DNA from: Siphonodentalium dalli
Taxonomy: Eukaryota; Mollusca; Scaphopoda; Gadilida; Siphonodentaliidae
NCBI GenBank assembly: GCA_032622095.1
Contig: CP136066.1
Coordinates: forward strand, 191,446,816 to 191,510,815
Length of the DNA: 64,000 nucleotides
Direction of reading: 5' to 3'
Shown: piece after piece, positions 1 to 11,259 of the stretch
How the letters are laid out: each line of letters begins with the position of its first letter
Position numbering within the stretch: position 1 is the first letter of the stretch
The notes under the pieces: generated by a model
What the model saw: the letters and a program-made list of their open reading frames with translations, nothing else
The model's database searches: none
What the model was told of the DNA's origin: nothing
Translations under genes and position numbers: made by a program

Positions 1-2690
1 GTTGCAAGTGACACGTTAACGGCTACTGTTTTGGTGGCGATCAGTGGTAATGTCATACTGATCACGCAGTACGTAGCTCTGTTGGTGAGGCATCCTCGCG
101 AATCAGAGTTTAGTCTGAACAACAGACCACCAGCAGTGCATTTGTCGATAGTCCGCTGTTTTCGCCAGCATAAAAAGTCCAGACAATAGCAATTACTGAC
201 ATTCTCGTACCAGATCATTTTGCTCTATAAAGTAGATGCCTCAAGTTCAACACAGGCTACGTTTGTACTACCAGTACACAGAGGATGATAACAGTATATA
301 TTATTTATGAGTGGGTGCATGTACCAAAATTATCCAATGAGTGACCCAGACAAGTGTTTACTTTCGCGAGTGGGTTGCCATGAGCCGAAATACACATCTG
401 TCTCAGTTACGAATGAAATATTTATTTCCACTCAAAACACTATTTTTGTATAATACGCGTTCCAAAGAAATTCAACACTAACAACTATACCAGTTGTTCT
501 CGTTAAATTAAAGGTACTCAATCCGATTCGATGATCCGCATATAATCAGATTCCAATAACAACATTATTAGAAATGCCGCTTCAGCTATCAGAATCGATT
601 AATTGCCCAAAAATAATGCTAACCACCTTCAAATATAGTATAAATTTGCCCGAAACGTGTTATTTATCAACATGTTGTTCGACGAAATTTGGCCCTATTA
701 TCACCACAAAGCCTCTTGATTTTAGAGTTATCCATCTTCATCCGCAATTTGGTCTGAGACCGTCGTGCACTAATAAGTATCTATGGTGAAAATCAATAGA
801 TTTCAAAATCGATTTATAATAACTCTGAGCTTTGATTGGTGGGTTCCTCGACTCGAATCAAATATTAGTTCTTACTCCCGAATCCAAATAAATAGTAATT
901 AAGGGGCGCTCAATCGAATTATGCACTTCACTTATCAGAATCGCTTCACTTATCAGAATCGATTAATTGAGGGGCACTTAGTCAGATTATACATCTTTAA
1001 GCACATAGCGATCTTATTTTAATGAGTGAAATAATATCATATATGCATTATTTGACCTCAATATACACTCTATATGGGCGGTCAATGAGGTTTTTAAAAC
1101 AGTCCAATATGGGACTAGTTCCATACGAAATAAGCCAATAATGGCAATATTGTGAATTGTTTAATCTACTTTTTTCGTTGGCATGACTTACCAGATTCAC
1201 GCTCTTTACAATGTGTCGTCATTGCGGCCCGCGCCATTCAACGGAATACAGAGTATGAGCTCACCTTAGGATTTTTTGAGAATCGAATAAGGCCAATGTG
1301 CATTTATGTGCATATTTATGTCCAATCTGAACCTATTTGTACGAGGATATGTTGACAATACATGTAAGTTTTGTATTATAATCACATTCAATCGATGCAC
1401 CAAAACAGCAGCACTGGAAAAAAAAATTGTCAATAAGGCTAACCTACGTTAGTCGAATGTTTGTCCACATGATGCGCAACTAGCTAACTCGAGTCACAGT
1501 TTTGCACATTTTGATCTTTCTTACATTTTGTATTTAAAGTGATGTGAAGCACTCCGGTAGGGTTATCAAATATAAATTAGGAATATTCGTGCCCAAAGTA
1601 TTATTATCATGTTATGTTTTTACGAATATTAATCCAAATTGACGATACACACCATCATTGTTATATGTTAATGTATCATATTATATATTATATATAAATG
1701 CAATGACTATTGATGGCGAAATCATTTGTGTTATATATTTCATAGCAGCCATTGTCCTCCAGATCAGCGAATTTATGATAATAAACTGTATCATTATAAC
1801 TCTTTAATGTCAAGCTTTCGGCCCGAGTTGGACCTTCATCGGGACAGTCGACATATTAGAACTACATCTTCACAGTACAGCAATAATGTAATTGATTTCT
1901 GTACTGTCTCAAAATTTCAAACCTCATACTTATCCTTAGGTTAGAAAATTCTCCAACTGATGACCATTTCATCCACAATTTTTACCAAATGTAGTAAAAT
2001 AGTGTTTTCTTAACCTAATTAGCAGTTTTTTTTATTAGTTACGGGGGGACAACTTACAGGCAACGCAGATTAAAATAAAAGGTCATAATATAAAAAAGAC
2101 ATGACTTATGTTAAAATTAACCTAATGAATATGTGAAAATTGGGAAAACATTTTGAATAAATCTGGGGTAAATGACGTTTTTGATGTAGTTATAAATTGA
2201 ATATTGTTTTGTCTAGCCCAATTTTATTTTTTAAATAATGTTTTTACTAAATTTCAGCACAAATGGCGTTAAACACATTACATAAAAGTTGTTTTTTTGC
2301 TCAAATGGCGGCCATTTTGAATCTATCCATATACAAAAGGTATATGTTCTAACAAATATGTTCTGACGCATATCCAATCCAAATAGATGCATAGCAAACA
2401 GTTTCATATGAGGTTACTAGGCATTAGCAATCCATAATGGCTAGGTTTTTTTTGGCAAAACACATGTGTTTTTACCAAATTGGTTGCCATAGGTTTCAAG
2501 CTTCGGATCATATCCAAAATGACTTATAATGATGTGTTGTTCGTGTGTCAACATACAGACTAATACTTTGACGTAAAGTATTAAAACAGCATCGTTTGAC
2601 AATAACCTTGACCTTTCACAATGATCGTGACCCTTGAGATCAGTACTGGTGGTCCGTTATAGATTATATATATACTAGCAGATTAGCCCG
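1..2690. other. AT-rich region without a recognisable gene
   Basis: No frame here shows a protein family I recognise, and the longest open frames are about 70 codons without codon structure. The stretch at about 925-965 has a short direct duplication of a phrase reading cttcacttatcagaatcg. Around 1223-1240 there is a phrase (ggcccgcgccattcaa) that recurs at about 51352, so a dispersed repeat is present. The rest looks like intergenic or intronic DNA. Confidence 0.6.
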
Positions 2691-2764
2691 ACGCTGGCGG
2701 CATTCGTCACATTGGTTTGTTCGAAAATCAATTGCAACAGCTTCCGAGACACGTGTGCTGCAAA

Positions 2765-3165
2765 TGCACCAGTTTTACCCGATTTGAAGGTCAAGGTCAG
2801 GTCGTGGTCACGAATTGACCCGTCCAATACACTCCCCGGACAAAAGTTCACATAGGTATAAAATTTCGTCGAAATCCGCCAGTTTTACCCGATTTGACCT
2901 TGAATTGACCATTTTTAAGGTCAAGGTCAGGTCGTGGTCACGATTTGATTTCCCAAAACACTCCCTGGACAAAAGTACCCCAGTTTTACCTGATTTGACA
3001 TTGAATTGATCATTTTGAAGGTCAATATTAGGTCGGGGTCACGATTTGACCCGTGCATGACATTTCCTGGATAAAAGTATCCATAGGTAGCAAGTTTGGG
3101 CTCAATCGGTCGAGCCGTTTTCGAGTCTATAAAGACACACACATATGTATCATTTGTGGGTACCC
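2765..3165 (+). repeat. Tandem GGTCAAGGTCA-rich repeat, about 110-bp units
   Basis: Three imperfect units start near 2770, 2880 and 2989. Each opens with ccagttttacc(c/t)gatttg, has a block rich in aaggtcaaggtca, then a ggtcacga-ttga segment and a cctggacaaaag segment. The array ends with a module at 3092-3129 (aagtttgggctcaatcggtc and on) that recurs alone at 3468-3507. Such modules are common in the 3' parts of invertebrate retroelements, but no coding part is attached here. Confidence 0.7.
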
Positions 3166-3529
3166 GTTTCAAGGTGAAGGTCACATCGGGCGGACAAACT
3201 GACCCGATGAAAATCTCTCCCGTTACTTGGAACCACTAAGTACGAAATGTCGTCTCGAAATCCCAAGTTTCCGAGACGGTCGGTATTTATATTCGTCGTG
3301 TATATAAACGCTCTTTATCAACGACGTTGCAGATACAAACGCTCTTTAACTATCACGCGATTAACCCATTAATCCCCATTGTGATGGTAGTTGAAGGGTG
3401 AAGGAGTGGTCGCACGGCTCGCGAATTGTCCGATGACAATTCTCGTGGATTTTTACCCTTAGATAGTAAGTTTGGGCTCAATCGGTCGAGCCGTTTTCGA
3501 GTCTATAGCGTGCGCATATATATACGAAG

Positions 3530-4045
3530 TCTCAAAAATATATGGTAGATATTTGCCAATGTATGTCTGTGTTATATGGAAATTCACAGGGACCATCTAG
3601 ATAACAACAGAGGGGTCTATTTTTGGTACTTTCTTTACAAGAAAGGTAATGGTGCGGGTTAGAATGTATAGTGGCGCCATTTGAGTCATGGGTGCACGGA
3701 AGGGGAGAGGGGCACAATACTTGATCAACCTGTTCAGCGCCGATTTCCACAAATTTGATACATATTCTTCTCCCTGAAACGAGGAATCTAATCATGTGAT
3801 TTCAAGATGGCAAATGTGGCGCTATTTGAGTAAGGGTGCATTGAAGGGGGAGGGGCACCAAAATCGCACTTCCACAAAAAGCCAATTTGGCATTTTTGGC
3901 GGCCATGTTTTTCGGTGGTTACCATCGCAACCATGTGCTCTCCCTAGCTTGGCATGATATCTATATCCACAAGATATCACCTCCGGATGTTGTATACAAC
4001 GTTTGTTGCTTTTACCATAAAATGCACGATTCACCCCTTTTTGAC
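3530..4045. repeat. Locally duplicated repeat segment
   Basis: Two related blocks sit side by side. One, at about 3650-3780, contains 'ggcgccatttgagtcatggg' and 'ggggagaggggcac'. The other, at about 3810-3890, contains 'ggcgctatttgag' and 'gggggaggggcacc'. No frame across them gives a known protein. I read this as non-coding repeat DNA. Confidence 0.45.
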
Positions 4046-4054
4046 ATGGAGCCG

Positions 4055-4395
4055 CCGTACTATATAGAAGACAGCACAATGCCACTGGCTAATCACACAC
4101 ACATGGCATAAACGCTCTGTATTAGTTCCATATCAGGTATTCACCAACAAAGAACGCTCTTTATGTTTACCATCATAATATAAACAAACACCAGAAAAGT
4201 AACTTTTTAAGCCTTTGTTTACATAACAATGGTCAAACATATGACCATAACATACTGTTTATGCGATATTTCTTATTTGTATACGGACAAAGCATATCTA
4301 CATTTTGATGTTCTTTCTGTTTGTGGCGGTTTTTGACGGGTGGAGATATTTTCACAGGATACCCACCGCCAAGGCCAACCGTGTTTTTAACCAGT
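4055..4395 (+). repeat. Dispersed repeat, copy 1 (family also at 33.7 kb and 46 kb)
   Basis: From 'gaagacagcacaatgc' to 'ccaaggccaaccgt' this segment is nearly identical to 33700-34017 on the same strand. A diverged copy lies in opposite orientation at about 45950-46200. All contain the phrase 'aacgctctttat' or its complement and an end segment reading 'ttctgtttgtggcggtttttgacgg'. The short open frame inside (from 4305) belongs to the repeat and is not conserved as protein. Confidence 0.75.
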
Positions 4396-4529
4396 ATGTT
4401 TTATGGGGGAAGTTATCTCAGATGTTGTTTACCGATTTGTATGTGTGTGTTAATGTTATATGTCATCAGCTCTTGTATATAGGTCTGTGCTGGGTGTATA
4501 GATGTATGTGTGTATTACGTGTGATAGAG

Positions 4530-4600
4530 GGCGGGGTACTAGCAGGAATGTATAAAGCGCTATATAAATATTATTTATTATTTATTATAATTGTTCTCCT
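4530..4600 (+). repeat. 3' tail of a non-LTR element or SINE
   Basis: The phrase 'gtataaagcgctatataaat' followed by short TTA-rich iterations matches the known 3' tail style of CR1/L2-like LINEs and the SINEs that use their machinery. It directly follows the dispersed repeat at 4055-4395. A similar end, more decayed, follows the L2-like element at 22.3 kb. Confidence 0.55.
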
Positions 4601-4879
4601 GAAAGTAAGCTCACATTGAACTAAATATAATTATGAAACCTAAGGTTGATGGCTTCGCTTGCGCTCAGATATGTACCGTGATGAGTGTTAGTTTGTCATG
4701 GGATCTTCCAATTTTCTGCTCTCAGAAAAAGCCTAGGAATACGTATGCGATGAATCGCGGGAACATGGAATATTTTCATCTTTGTTTAGAACATTTATGC
4801 CTTCTGACTTGCCTCAGTGTAGGAAAGTTGCTGTGTATACAGCCATATGTGCAAGTGGCTTATGGTGTAAAAGACACTT

Positions 4880-5065
4880 ATTTAAAAAATGTACGTATTA
4901 GTATGGTTCCTTGTGCAGTTGTTTTCCATGGCGATTAGGAAATCTATATATCTTTGGAAAGGTTAAACCTCCGTGAGTTTGAAAATCCATGTTTCCATTT
5001 TTTACGACGCCCCCTGGTGGCCATCTTGAACATTTATATTCAACTAGTTTTCCATTTATTGGAGG
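4880..5065 (+). repeat. Dispersed repeat with 'ccatgtttccatt' core
   Basis: Contains 'gaaaatccatgtttccatt' then 'ctggtggccatcttg'. The reverse complement of 16690-16915 carries the same order of phrases, so both are copies of one dispersed repeat in opposite orientation. No protein is encoded. Confidence 0.6.
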
Positions 5066-5979
5066 TGTCCTATGAACGTCCATAACAATAATATCAATTA
5101 ATAATATATAATATAATAATTATTATCAATTGATCATGCATCACTGAATGAGTTTGGATGCACTTGTAACATATTCACATAACAGTCAGAACATCATTGG
5201 TCCCTGGCGTCCATCGTGGATTTTTACAATAGCACGCTGATACATATTATAGTACAGCGGCCTCGTGCATATATTATGGAGAAATTGTTGACGGATCACG
5301 GACGCATGAACGGACGACCTATTAATCTCGAGCACAAACATCAGCACATCGTACTCTCGGTGCTATGGAGGGCCGTAACGACAAAAATACCAGCTTTGAA
5401 AGGCGGGCCATGTTTGTCTTACCAAACCCATTCTAAACAACTGAACGTATTTACACTCTATAGTCACCAGTTCCCATTAACTAATGCTGACCCTTATATG
5501 CTAATGCACGCAATCCTAAGCTCAAACCTGTGTCCAAATCCAGTGGGGGGTGGCAGATATATTTTTAGAGTTTTCTGTTTCTTTTTAGAGTTTTCTGTTT
5601 CTGTTTTCCCCATCATGAAACTTCTAAATTCCCCACTTATTTCGGATCAACCCGTAAACAAATCTCCATGATAATAATCCCAAGCACAATCCCTTTATTT
5701 CCCATAGATACCCGTTACTCAGCCGACCCCCCCCCCTCATGCCAATCACCAGCGAATATCAGTATGTTAATATTTGCAAATGTCTCCATGTTTTCATCAT
5801 GTTTTCTCTGTTCTATTTATTGATCACTTCTGATTATTCATGTACTTCATTTCCTATTGAAAATATCCAGAAAGTAAGAACGACAGTCAAGTTTATTTGT
5901 GAGGTGCCACTATCAGTATTGTTTGTTGAGTCGGAGTCCAGTTGCTTCCCTATATTTGTTTCAAACCAACGTCTGAAAT
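5066..5979. other. Region without a recognisable gene, possible 5' part of retroelement 1
   Basis: An open frame of 151 codons at 5216-5671 shows no motif and has a tandemly duplicated phrase ('tttttagagttttctgtttc') in it, so I do not call it a gene. A run of C at about 5728-5737 lies in the middle. The 5' end of the retrotransposon that follows cannot be fixed; it may begin within this stretch. Confidence 0.45.
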
Positions 5980-6840
5980 ATGACGTGTGCCTTGAATCAG
6001 TATAGTGCAGCAATTGGTATCTTCGACTCATCAAAACGACCACTATCATCTAAAACTGTGAAAAATAGCAGTTATTACCTCGGAAAATACTTCAGTTCAC
6101 CAAACGCCAGGTCGATACTTCTAATTACGCTCTGTTTACTACTTTTATCCGGCGATATTCATGTTAACCCGGGACCGTTGTCTCAGACTAACGTTGATAA
6201 CTGTATATCACTTTTTCACTTTAACGTAAGGAGTATCCGAAATAAACTTGAAAATATTGCAGACCTTATTAACGAATTTGACATTTTATGTTTCACAGAA
6301 ACTCATCTTGATCCATCTTATCATTCAAACCAACTTGAACTGGATGGATTTTGTACCCCCCATTCACAAAGACCGTGATTCAAAGGGTGGCGGTATATGT
6401 GTAATGTTCGCCGATCACCTAATATTTAATCGTAAGCCCGAATTAGAATTTGACTCTTCCTGCCTCTGGTTCGAAATCCACTCAAAGAAAACTCGAATTA
6501 TTCTTCGAGTATCGTATAGATCTGATCAATTCTGCTCTCAAAACTATTGGACACTCCTGGAATCCTCAATTGCAACCGCTCTCGAAATCTCAGAATATGT
6601 AGACATCACTGGAGATTTTAACTCCAATTTCATGATGGTTTCAGCATGAACAATGCTATAAAGGTCCCAACGAGAGTTACCGCTAATTCAAGTACATTGC
6701 TTGACCCAATTATCACATCAAACTCTCTCCGTGTAATAGACGCCGATGTCCCAGATCTCGGAGTTTCAGACCACTTAGGTGTTTATGCTACATTAGCATT
6801 TGAAAACAAGACCGCGGCGTCTTTTATAAGAAATGTGTGG
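5980..6840 (+). pseudogene. APE-type endonuclease domain, retroelement 1 (frameshifted)
   Basis: Motifs of the exonuclease-endonuclease-phosphatase fold appear in order: FNVRSIRNK (6223 on), the catalytic-glutamate motif CFTETHLD (about 6289), GDFN (6611), PTRVT and LLDPI (about 6667-6710), and SDHLGVY with the catalytic Asp-His pair (about 6765). The domain nicks target DNA in intact elements. It lies in plus frame 1, moves to frame 2 near 6360, and returns to frame 1 between 6630 and 6650. A stretch normally found between GDFN and PTRVT seems shortened. The product cannot be made as one chain. Confidence 0.8.
6121..6177 (+). other. 2A-like motif after a hydrophobic leader in retroelement 1
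   Basis: The ORF starting at 5980 reads ILLITLCLLLLSGDIHVNPGP at residues 46-66. The last nine residues resemble the ribosome-skipping 2A consensus D(V/I)ExNPGP, preceded by the usual leucine-rich stretch, but the conserved glutamate is a histidine. 2A-like sequences at the N-terminal side of non-LTR retrotransposon ORFs are known from invertebrates. Whether this variant works cannot be told from sequence. Confidence 0.6.
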
Positions 6841-9186
6841 AACTACAGAAAAGGTAACGTTTTCCATGCTAATAGCCTTCTTGCCCATGTCGACTGGAAT
6901 GAGCTCATAACGCGTGCTACTGATGTGAGCACAGCTGCCAATAACTTTAAACTGGAATTTCTATCCACAATGACGAAAACAATCCCACAATCGAAAGTTA
7001 CAGTAAGAACCTCTGATAAAATTTGGTTCAATTCGGACATTCGTTTTGAAATACGAAAACGTGACAGAGTTAGGAAAAAAGCCATAAAAACAGGAAACCC
7101 CGAAGTCTGGAGAAAATATAAAAACATAAGAAACAAAGTCAATAATATGAAGAAGCACGCGAAAATCAAATTTGAAGAAAATGTTGAAGAAAGAATAAGT
7201 GAAGCATCTAACCCCCGAGACTTTTGGCGAATAATACATTACCTGCTACAAAAGAAACGAGCAAAAAACATCCCCCCACTATACAGCTCATCCGGCACCA
7301 TCTCGGCGAACAATATCCCATATGCAATCGATGACATTGAAAAGGCAAAAATTTTGAACGACAGCTTCATCTCGAATTCAACCATTAATGACGCGAATCA
7401 TAATCTGCCTAACTTTCCGAAACGCAGCGCAAACACTATGCCAGATTTGGTTTTCACAGAATCCGAAGTTGAGCTAGCCATAACATCCTTTAAACATAAC
7501 AAAGCCCATGGGCAGTGATTGGGCACGATGGGATTAGTGTTAGGATGCTCCGCGAAACAGCAAAATCAATAGCCCGCCCACTCGTCCTTCTATTCAGGAA
7601 ATCTATCAATACAGAGAAATTCCCCCGAGTCCTGGAAATCCGCAAACGTGATCCCGATTTTCCAAAAAGATGATCCCGCTGATGCAAAAAATTACCGACC
7701 AATTTCACTTCTACCTTGTGTAGCCAAAAATCTTTGAGAAAATGGTTCTGAAACAGATTAGTAAATTTTTCACCGAAAATGAACTCTTGTATTTCCATCA
7801 ATCCGGTTTTCTCTCAGGTCACAGTACAACATACCAGCTATTAGACTTATATCACAACCTGTGCCAATCCCTTGATAAAGGACTATTTACATGTTCTATA
7901 TTCTGTGATATATCCAAAGATTTTGAAAGGGTTTGGCATAGGGGACTGATTCATAAATTGAATGCTTACGGATTAGAATGAAACATATTGCATTGGATAG
8001 AAGACTATCTAATTAACCGGACACAAAGAGTCCTAGTCAGTGATACATTTTCAAAATACGAGATCATCCCAGCAGGAGTGCCACAGGGGTTTATCCTGGG
8101 ACCATTTTTGTTCCTCGTCTATATAAATGATTTAGCCGACGGTATTGGATCTGTAACGAGAATGTACGCGGATGACACCTGCCTCACGAGCAGCCACTTT
8201 GATCACTATAAACTTGAACATACTATGAATAGCGACTTAGACAAAATTACAGCGTGGTCCAGAAACTGGCTGGTCAGCTTTAACCCAACTAAAACAGTTG
8301 GCATGCCCTTCTCATTAGTTGCGTCCTCAACAGAGAAACCGAACCTAAATTTTGTAGGAAACTCAATTGACTTCGTGGACAAGCATAAACATCTAGGTCT
8401 GGAACTCCAATCAAATCTCAAATGGAACGCCCGTATTGAAGGCTCAGTCAAAAGAATTGCCTCGCGCCTATCTCAACTCCGGCGGCTTAAATATCAACTG
8501 GGCAGGAAAACCATTGCAATTATTTACAAAACATATATCTTACCACTATTTGGTTACTCGGATGCAGTGTGGGATAATGCTTCGGGTTACTTGTTAGAGA
8601 AGCTTGACCGGCTTCATATCGACGCTGTGCGTATAGTCAGTGGTATCACCCGTTCTGCTTCGGACAATATGGTACTACAGGAAGTTGGTTGGCCTTCACT
8701 ATACAAAAGAGGTCAACTACATAAATTGCAGACACTCTATAAAATAGTTAATAATTTAGCACCTTCCTATCTATCCACCATAATCCCCCCCAGATCACAC
8801 GAAGTTGCAGATTATAATTGGCGTCGTCCCAGTATATTTATTCATACTATAGAAACACTGAACACTTCAAACAATCATTTTTCCCAGTGAAAGTCTTAGA
8901 ATGGAATAAACTCCCCAAATTAATCACCGACGCTGACCAATTTTCTACCTTTAAAACCGACTTGAACCAGATAGATCCCACGCTCAGTCCCCCTCAACAT
9001 ACAGAAAATGCAACATTGTTCATTGTCGCATACGTAACTTCTGTAGTGAACTCCGGTCTGATATGTTCAACAATTTCATCGCATAACTCATGTGTGGAAT
9101 ACCCGATGTCTCGTCCCAAAAAAAATAAGAAATTATTTCTCATCACACAGCAATATATTGCAGCGACTAAGCGTTTTTATCCCTAA
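6841..9186 (+). pseudogene. Linker and reverse transcriptase, retroelement 1 (broken)
   Basis: A lysine/arginine-rich linker (6840-7300) leads to the reverse transcriptase. Visible blocks are YRPISLLPC (7695 on), FCDISKDFERVWH (about 7900), AGVPQGFILGPFLFLVYIND (8072 on), and the catalytic MYADDT (about 8162). The block usually reading KAFDRVW is KDFERVW, so a normally fixed aspartate is replaced by glutamate. The frame is broken after 7518, stopped by TGA at 7979-7981, and shifts again near 8885. After that the C-terminal piece WNKLPKLITDADQFSTFK marks the usual end of such proteins. Confidence 0.85.
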
Positions 9187-9189
9187 ATG

Positions 9190-9675
9190 GTCTTATTTGT
9201 TTTACTTCCGAATCCACTTAAAATTGCTTCCGGAATAAAAATTTGTTACGTGGCAGCCACCTCACATATGGACAACCCTCACATTCGAACATTTCGTTCT
9301 GATTAGTTATCTGTATTGCCTTCCTGAGCACAGCAGTAACCAAAAATCTAATAAAAATGTTTCATTGTTTCTACCGCCATAATACAAATACTAACAATAG
9401 CTAATTATATTAGGACTCGCGCCAATCGTACCAAATCGTCCTTAAACACAAATTTCTACGGCCAGTAGCCAACCTAGATCTAGCCCGATAATCTCTGGAA
9501 GGCAATACATATTACATATTACGTACATCAAAACTTATCACCATGTAAATACGTTTGTATCGCCATCTTGATTTCATGTGTGTTGCTATATTGTGTTGGG
9601 AGAGGGGCTTCATAAGTTGTAAAAACTTGTGCCCCAATCCCTTTTGTATATTATGCAAATAAAATATGTTTCAAG
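9190..9675 (+). repeat. 3' untranslated end of retroelement 1
   Basis: After the last coding remnant the sequence runs AT-rich to 'gggagaggggcttcataagt', 'aacttgtgccccaatccc' and 'tatgcaaataaaatatg'. A related end occurs at 18130-18200 ('gggagcggggacagttgtaa', 'aacttgttccctaatcccg'), which supports this as the 3' end of a repeat family. Confidence 0.6.
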
Positions 9676-9699
9676 TTAAGACGACGGGCGCCAACCCAT

Positions 9700-10530
9700 A
9701 CATGTAGCAATAGCTCAAACTTGACTGTGCTTGCATTATGTTTGAAGTAAACACTCAAGTGTACCTGACAAATGAAGAAGAACTTTGTTTGCGTTATGAA
9801 TTTGTTTCAAAATCCTGCTTAAACTTTAGTTTAGTTTAAAGTGTATTGTCGCCTGCAACGCCCTTGAGTTTAATATAATACTGCCTATATCTCTAAGTCA
9901 GGCTACATTACATTGAAGTAATGAACACTCGTAGTGATATGGTGCCTCCATAAATCTGACATATCACAACTGAACGGTTCAAATGGTTTGTTATAGAGCA
10001 TCTTCAATTTATTCTCCATAGCCGATGTGGATTTCGCGGATACCAACATCGCAGTCTGAGCTAGACGAGGTTGTCGCGGGTTCGAACCCTGTAATGAGCA
10101 AAAATCGTGACCTAACGTACGAGTTAATATTCATCTCAATGTTCCATTCCGATTGATACATAGCCATTTTGATGATAAATGAGAAGATATTCACGAAAAC
10201 CCAAACAATGAACATTCATACTGAGTCAGTGCATCAATTTGTTTAAAGATTCAGCCTAAACTTTAGTTAGTGTTTCAAACAATCTGATACATTAATATTG
10301 AACGATTCAAATGGTTTAAATTTTACAGTAGTTTCAATTAATTAAATCATCATCTCGATCGGTCAACCAAATGTCAGAGTAATCGCTGTAAACTCTCTGG
10401 TTTTACAAGGATAATCGATACATGTATTTATTAATTTGTTGCGGGCTGAATACTGATCAAATACTATTTGTCATTGATCAGCTCATTTCTGATAAATATG
10501 TTTATTTGCCAATTTATATATATCAATGTC
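9700..10530. other. No gene; contains a tRNA-promoter-like SINE remnant
   Basis: Positions 10077-10090 read cgggttcgaaccct, a perfect B-box of a tRNA-type RNA polymerase III promoter. No cloverleaf can be folded around it and the A-box is unconvincing, so a SINE remnant is more likely than a tRNA gene. Nothing else is recognisable. Confidence 0.5.
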
Positions 10531-10533
10531 AAG

Positions 10534-10625
10534 TGTTTGTGTATGTGGGTGTGGGTGTGTATATGTGCGCGTGTGTGTGTGTGTGTGAGGGTGGGTGTGT
10601 GTGTGCGTGTGTGTATATGTGTATT
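10534..10625 (+). repeat. GT-rich microsatellite
   Basis: Alternating GT runs with interruptions (gtgtgggtgtg, gcgtgtgtgtgtgtg, gtgtgtgtgcgtgtgtgta). The short cysteine- and valine-rich ORFs over it are artefacts of the repeat. Confidence 0.9.
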
Positions 10626-11035
10626 TAAATGTCACGATTTTGGTGTGTTTAACAATATATCACCCCGATGGCCGATTGCGCCAATATTTTGACCATGTCC
10701 TGAGGCATATCTTAGAATACGACACGCGAAATTTCATAGAGATATAACGCGCTTCCCAAAGGTTATCAAGGCGATATTTTGATTGATATAGTGCGTTACC
10801 TTCCCTATAACGACGAACGTGGTTTCAGCGGCTACCGTCGTAAATTACAGACAAATTCCGGGCACCGTTTGCTTGTTTTCTTTATATCGCTATCAACATT
10901 GCCATATTTGTATAGGATAACTGGGGTACATGTTAATAGAGCTCACACGTTTAAACTTGCTCAGATGATTGAGTCAAGTGGCCTTTTTCTACTGTAAATG
11001 TAGTATAATTTGGTATCACGAGTAACCTATTGAGA

Positions 11036-11250
11036 CATTAAAGGCTTCGATTGATTCCACTGAGTACGGGAGTTTCTCGACTGAAAAGAGCAAGCAGCAC
11101 CCTCAACTTCTTTCTATGGTGCATTCGGGAGTCTATAAGATATAGTTCTGACTCCGGTGTGCTCGAATCTTTTGCTCACAGAACAGAAACTCCCAAAAAA
11201 GTAGTTGAATGTGCACGCTGGTCATACGTGAACTCACACACCGGCTGAGG
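11036..11250 (+). repeat. Dispersed repeat with 'gattccactgag' start, copy 1
   Basis: The order 'aggcttcgattgattccac', 'gtttctcgactgaa(a/t)agagcaag', 'gcattcgggagtc' and 'agttctgactc' recurs at about 15050-15100 (partial) and 15155-15300. These are copies of one dispersed repeat without coding content. Confidence 0.65.
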
Positions 11251-11259
11251 ACGTCGCAC

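Larger units (their letters stand above)
5980..9675 (+). mobile_element. Decayed non-LTR retrotransposon, CR1/Jockey-like clade
   Basis: One long reading order on the plus strand gives a short hydrophobic leader with an NPGP motif, an APE-type endonuclease, a linker, a reverse transcriptase with its YADD motif, and a C-terminal region ending near 9186. A 3' untranslated part ends around 9670 with 'atgcaaataaaatatg'. The reading frame is broken at about 6360, between 6630 and 6650, and at about 7510, by an in-frame stop at 7979 and again at about 8885, so this copy is dead. Intact members would use the reverse transcriptase to copy their RNA at an endonuclease nick. No ORF1 or gag gene was seen upstream, so it may be 5'-truncated or belong to a lineage with one main ORF. 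The 5' end is uncertain. Confidence 0.85.

Noticed and set aside
5216-5671. 151-codon plus-strand frame
   Set aside because: No motif, contains a local 20-bp duplication, no homologous copy and no splice or promoter signal.
10009-10215. Perfect B-box suggesting a tRNA gene
   Set aside because: No cloverleaf, no acceptor stem and no convincing A-box; more likely a SINE remnant.
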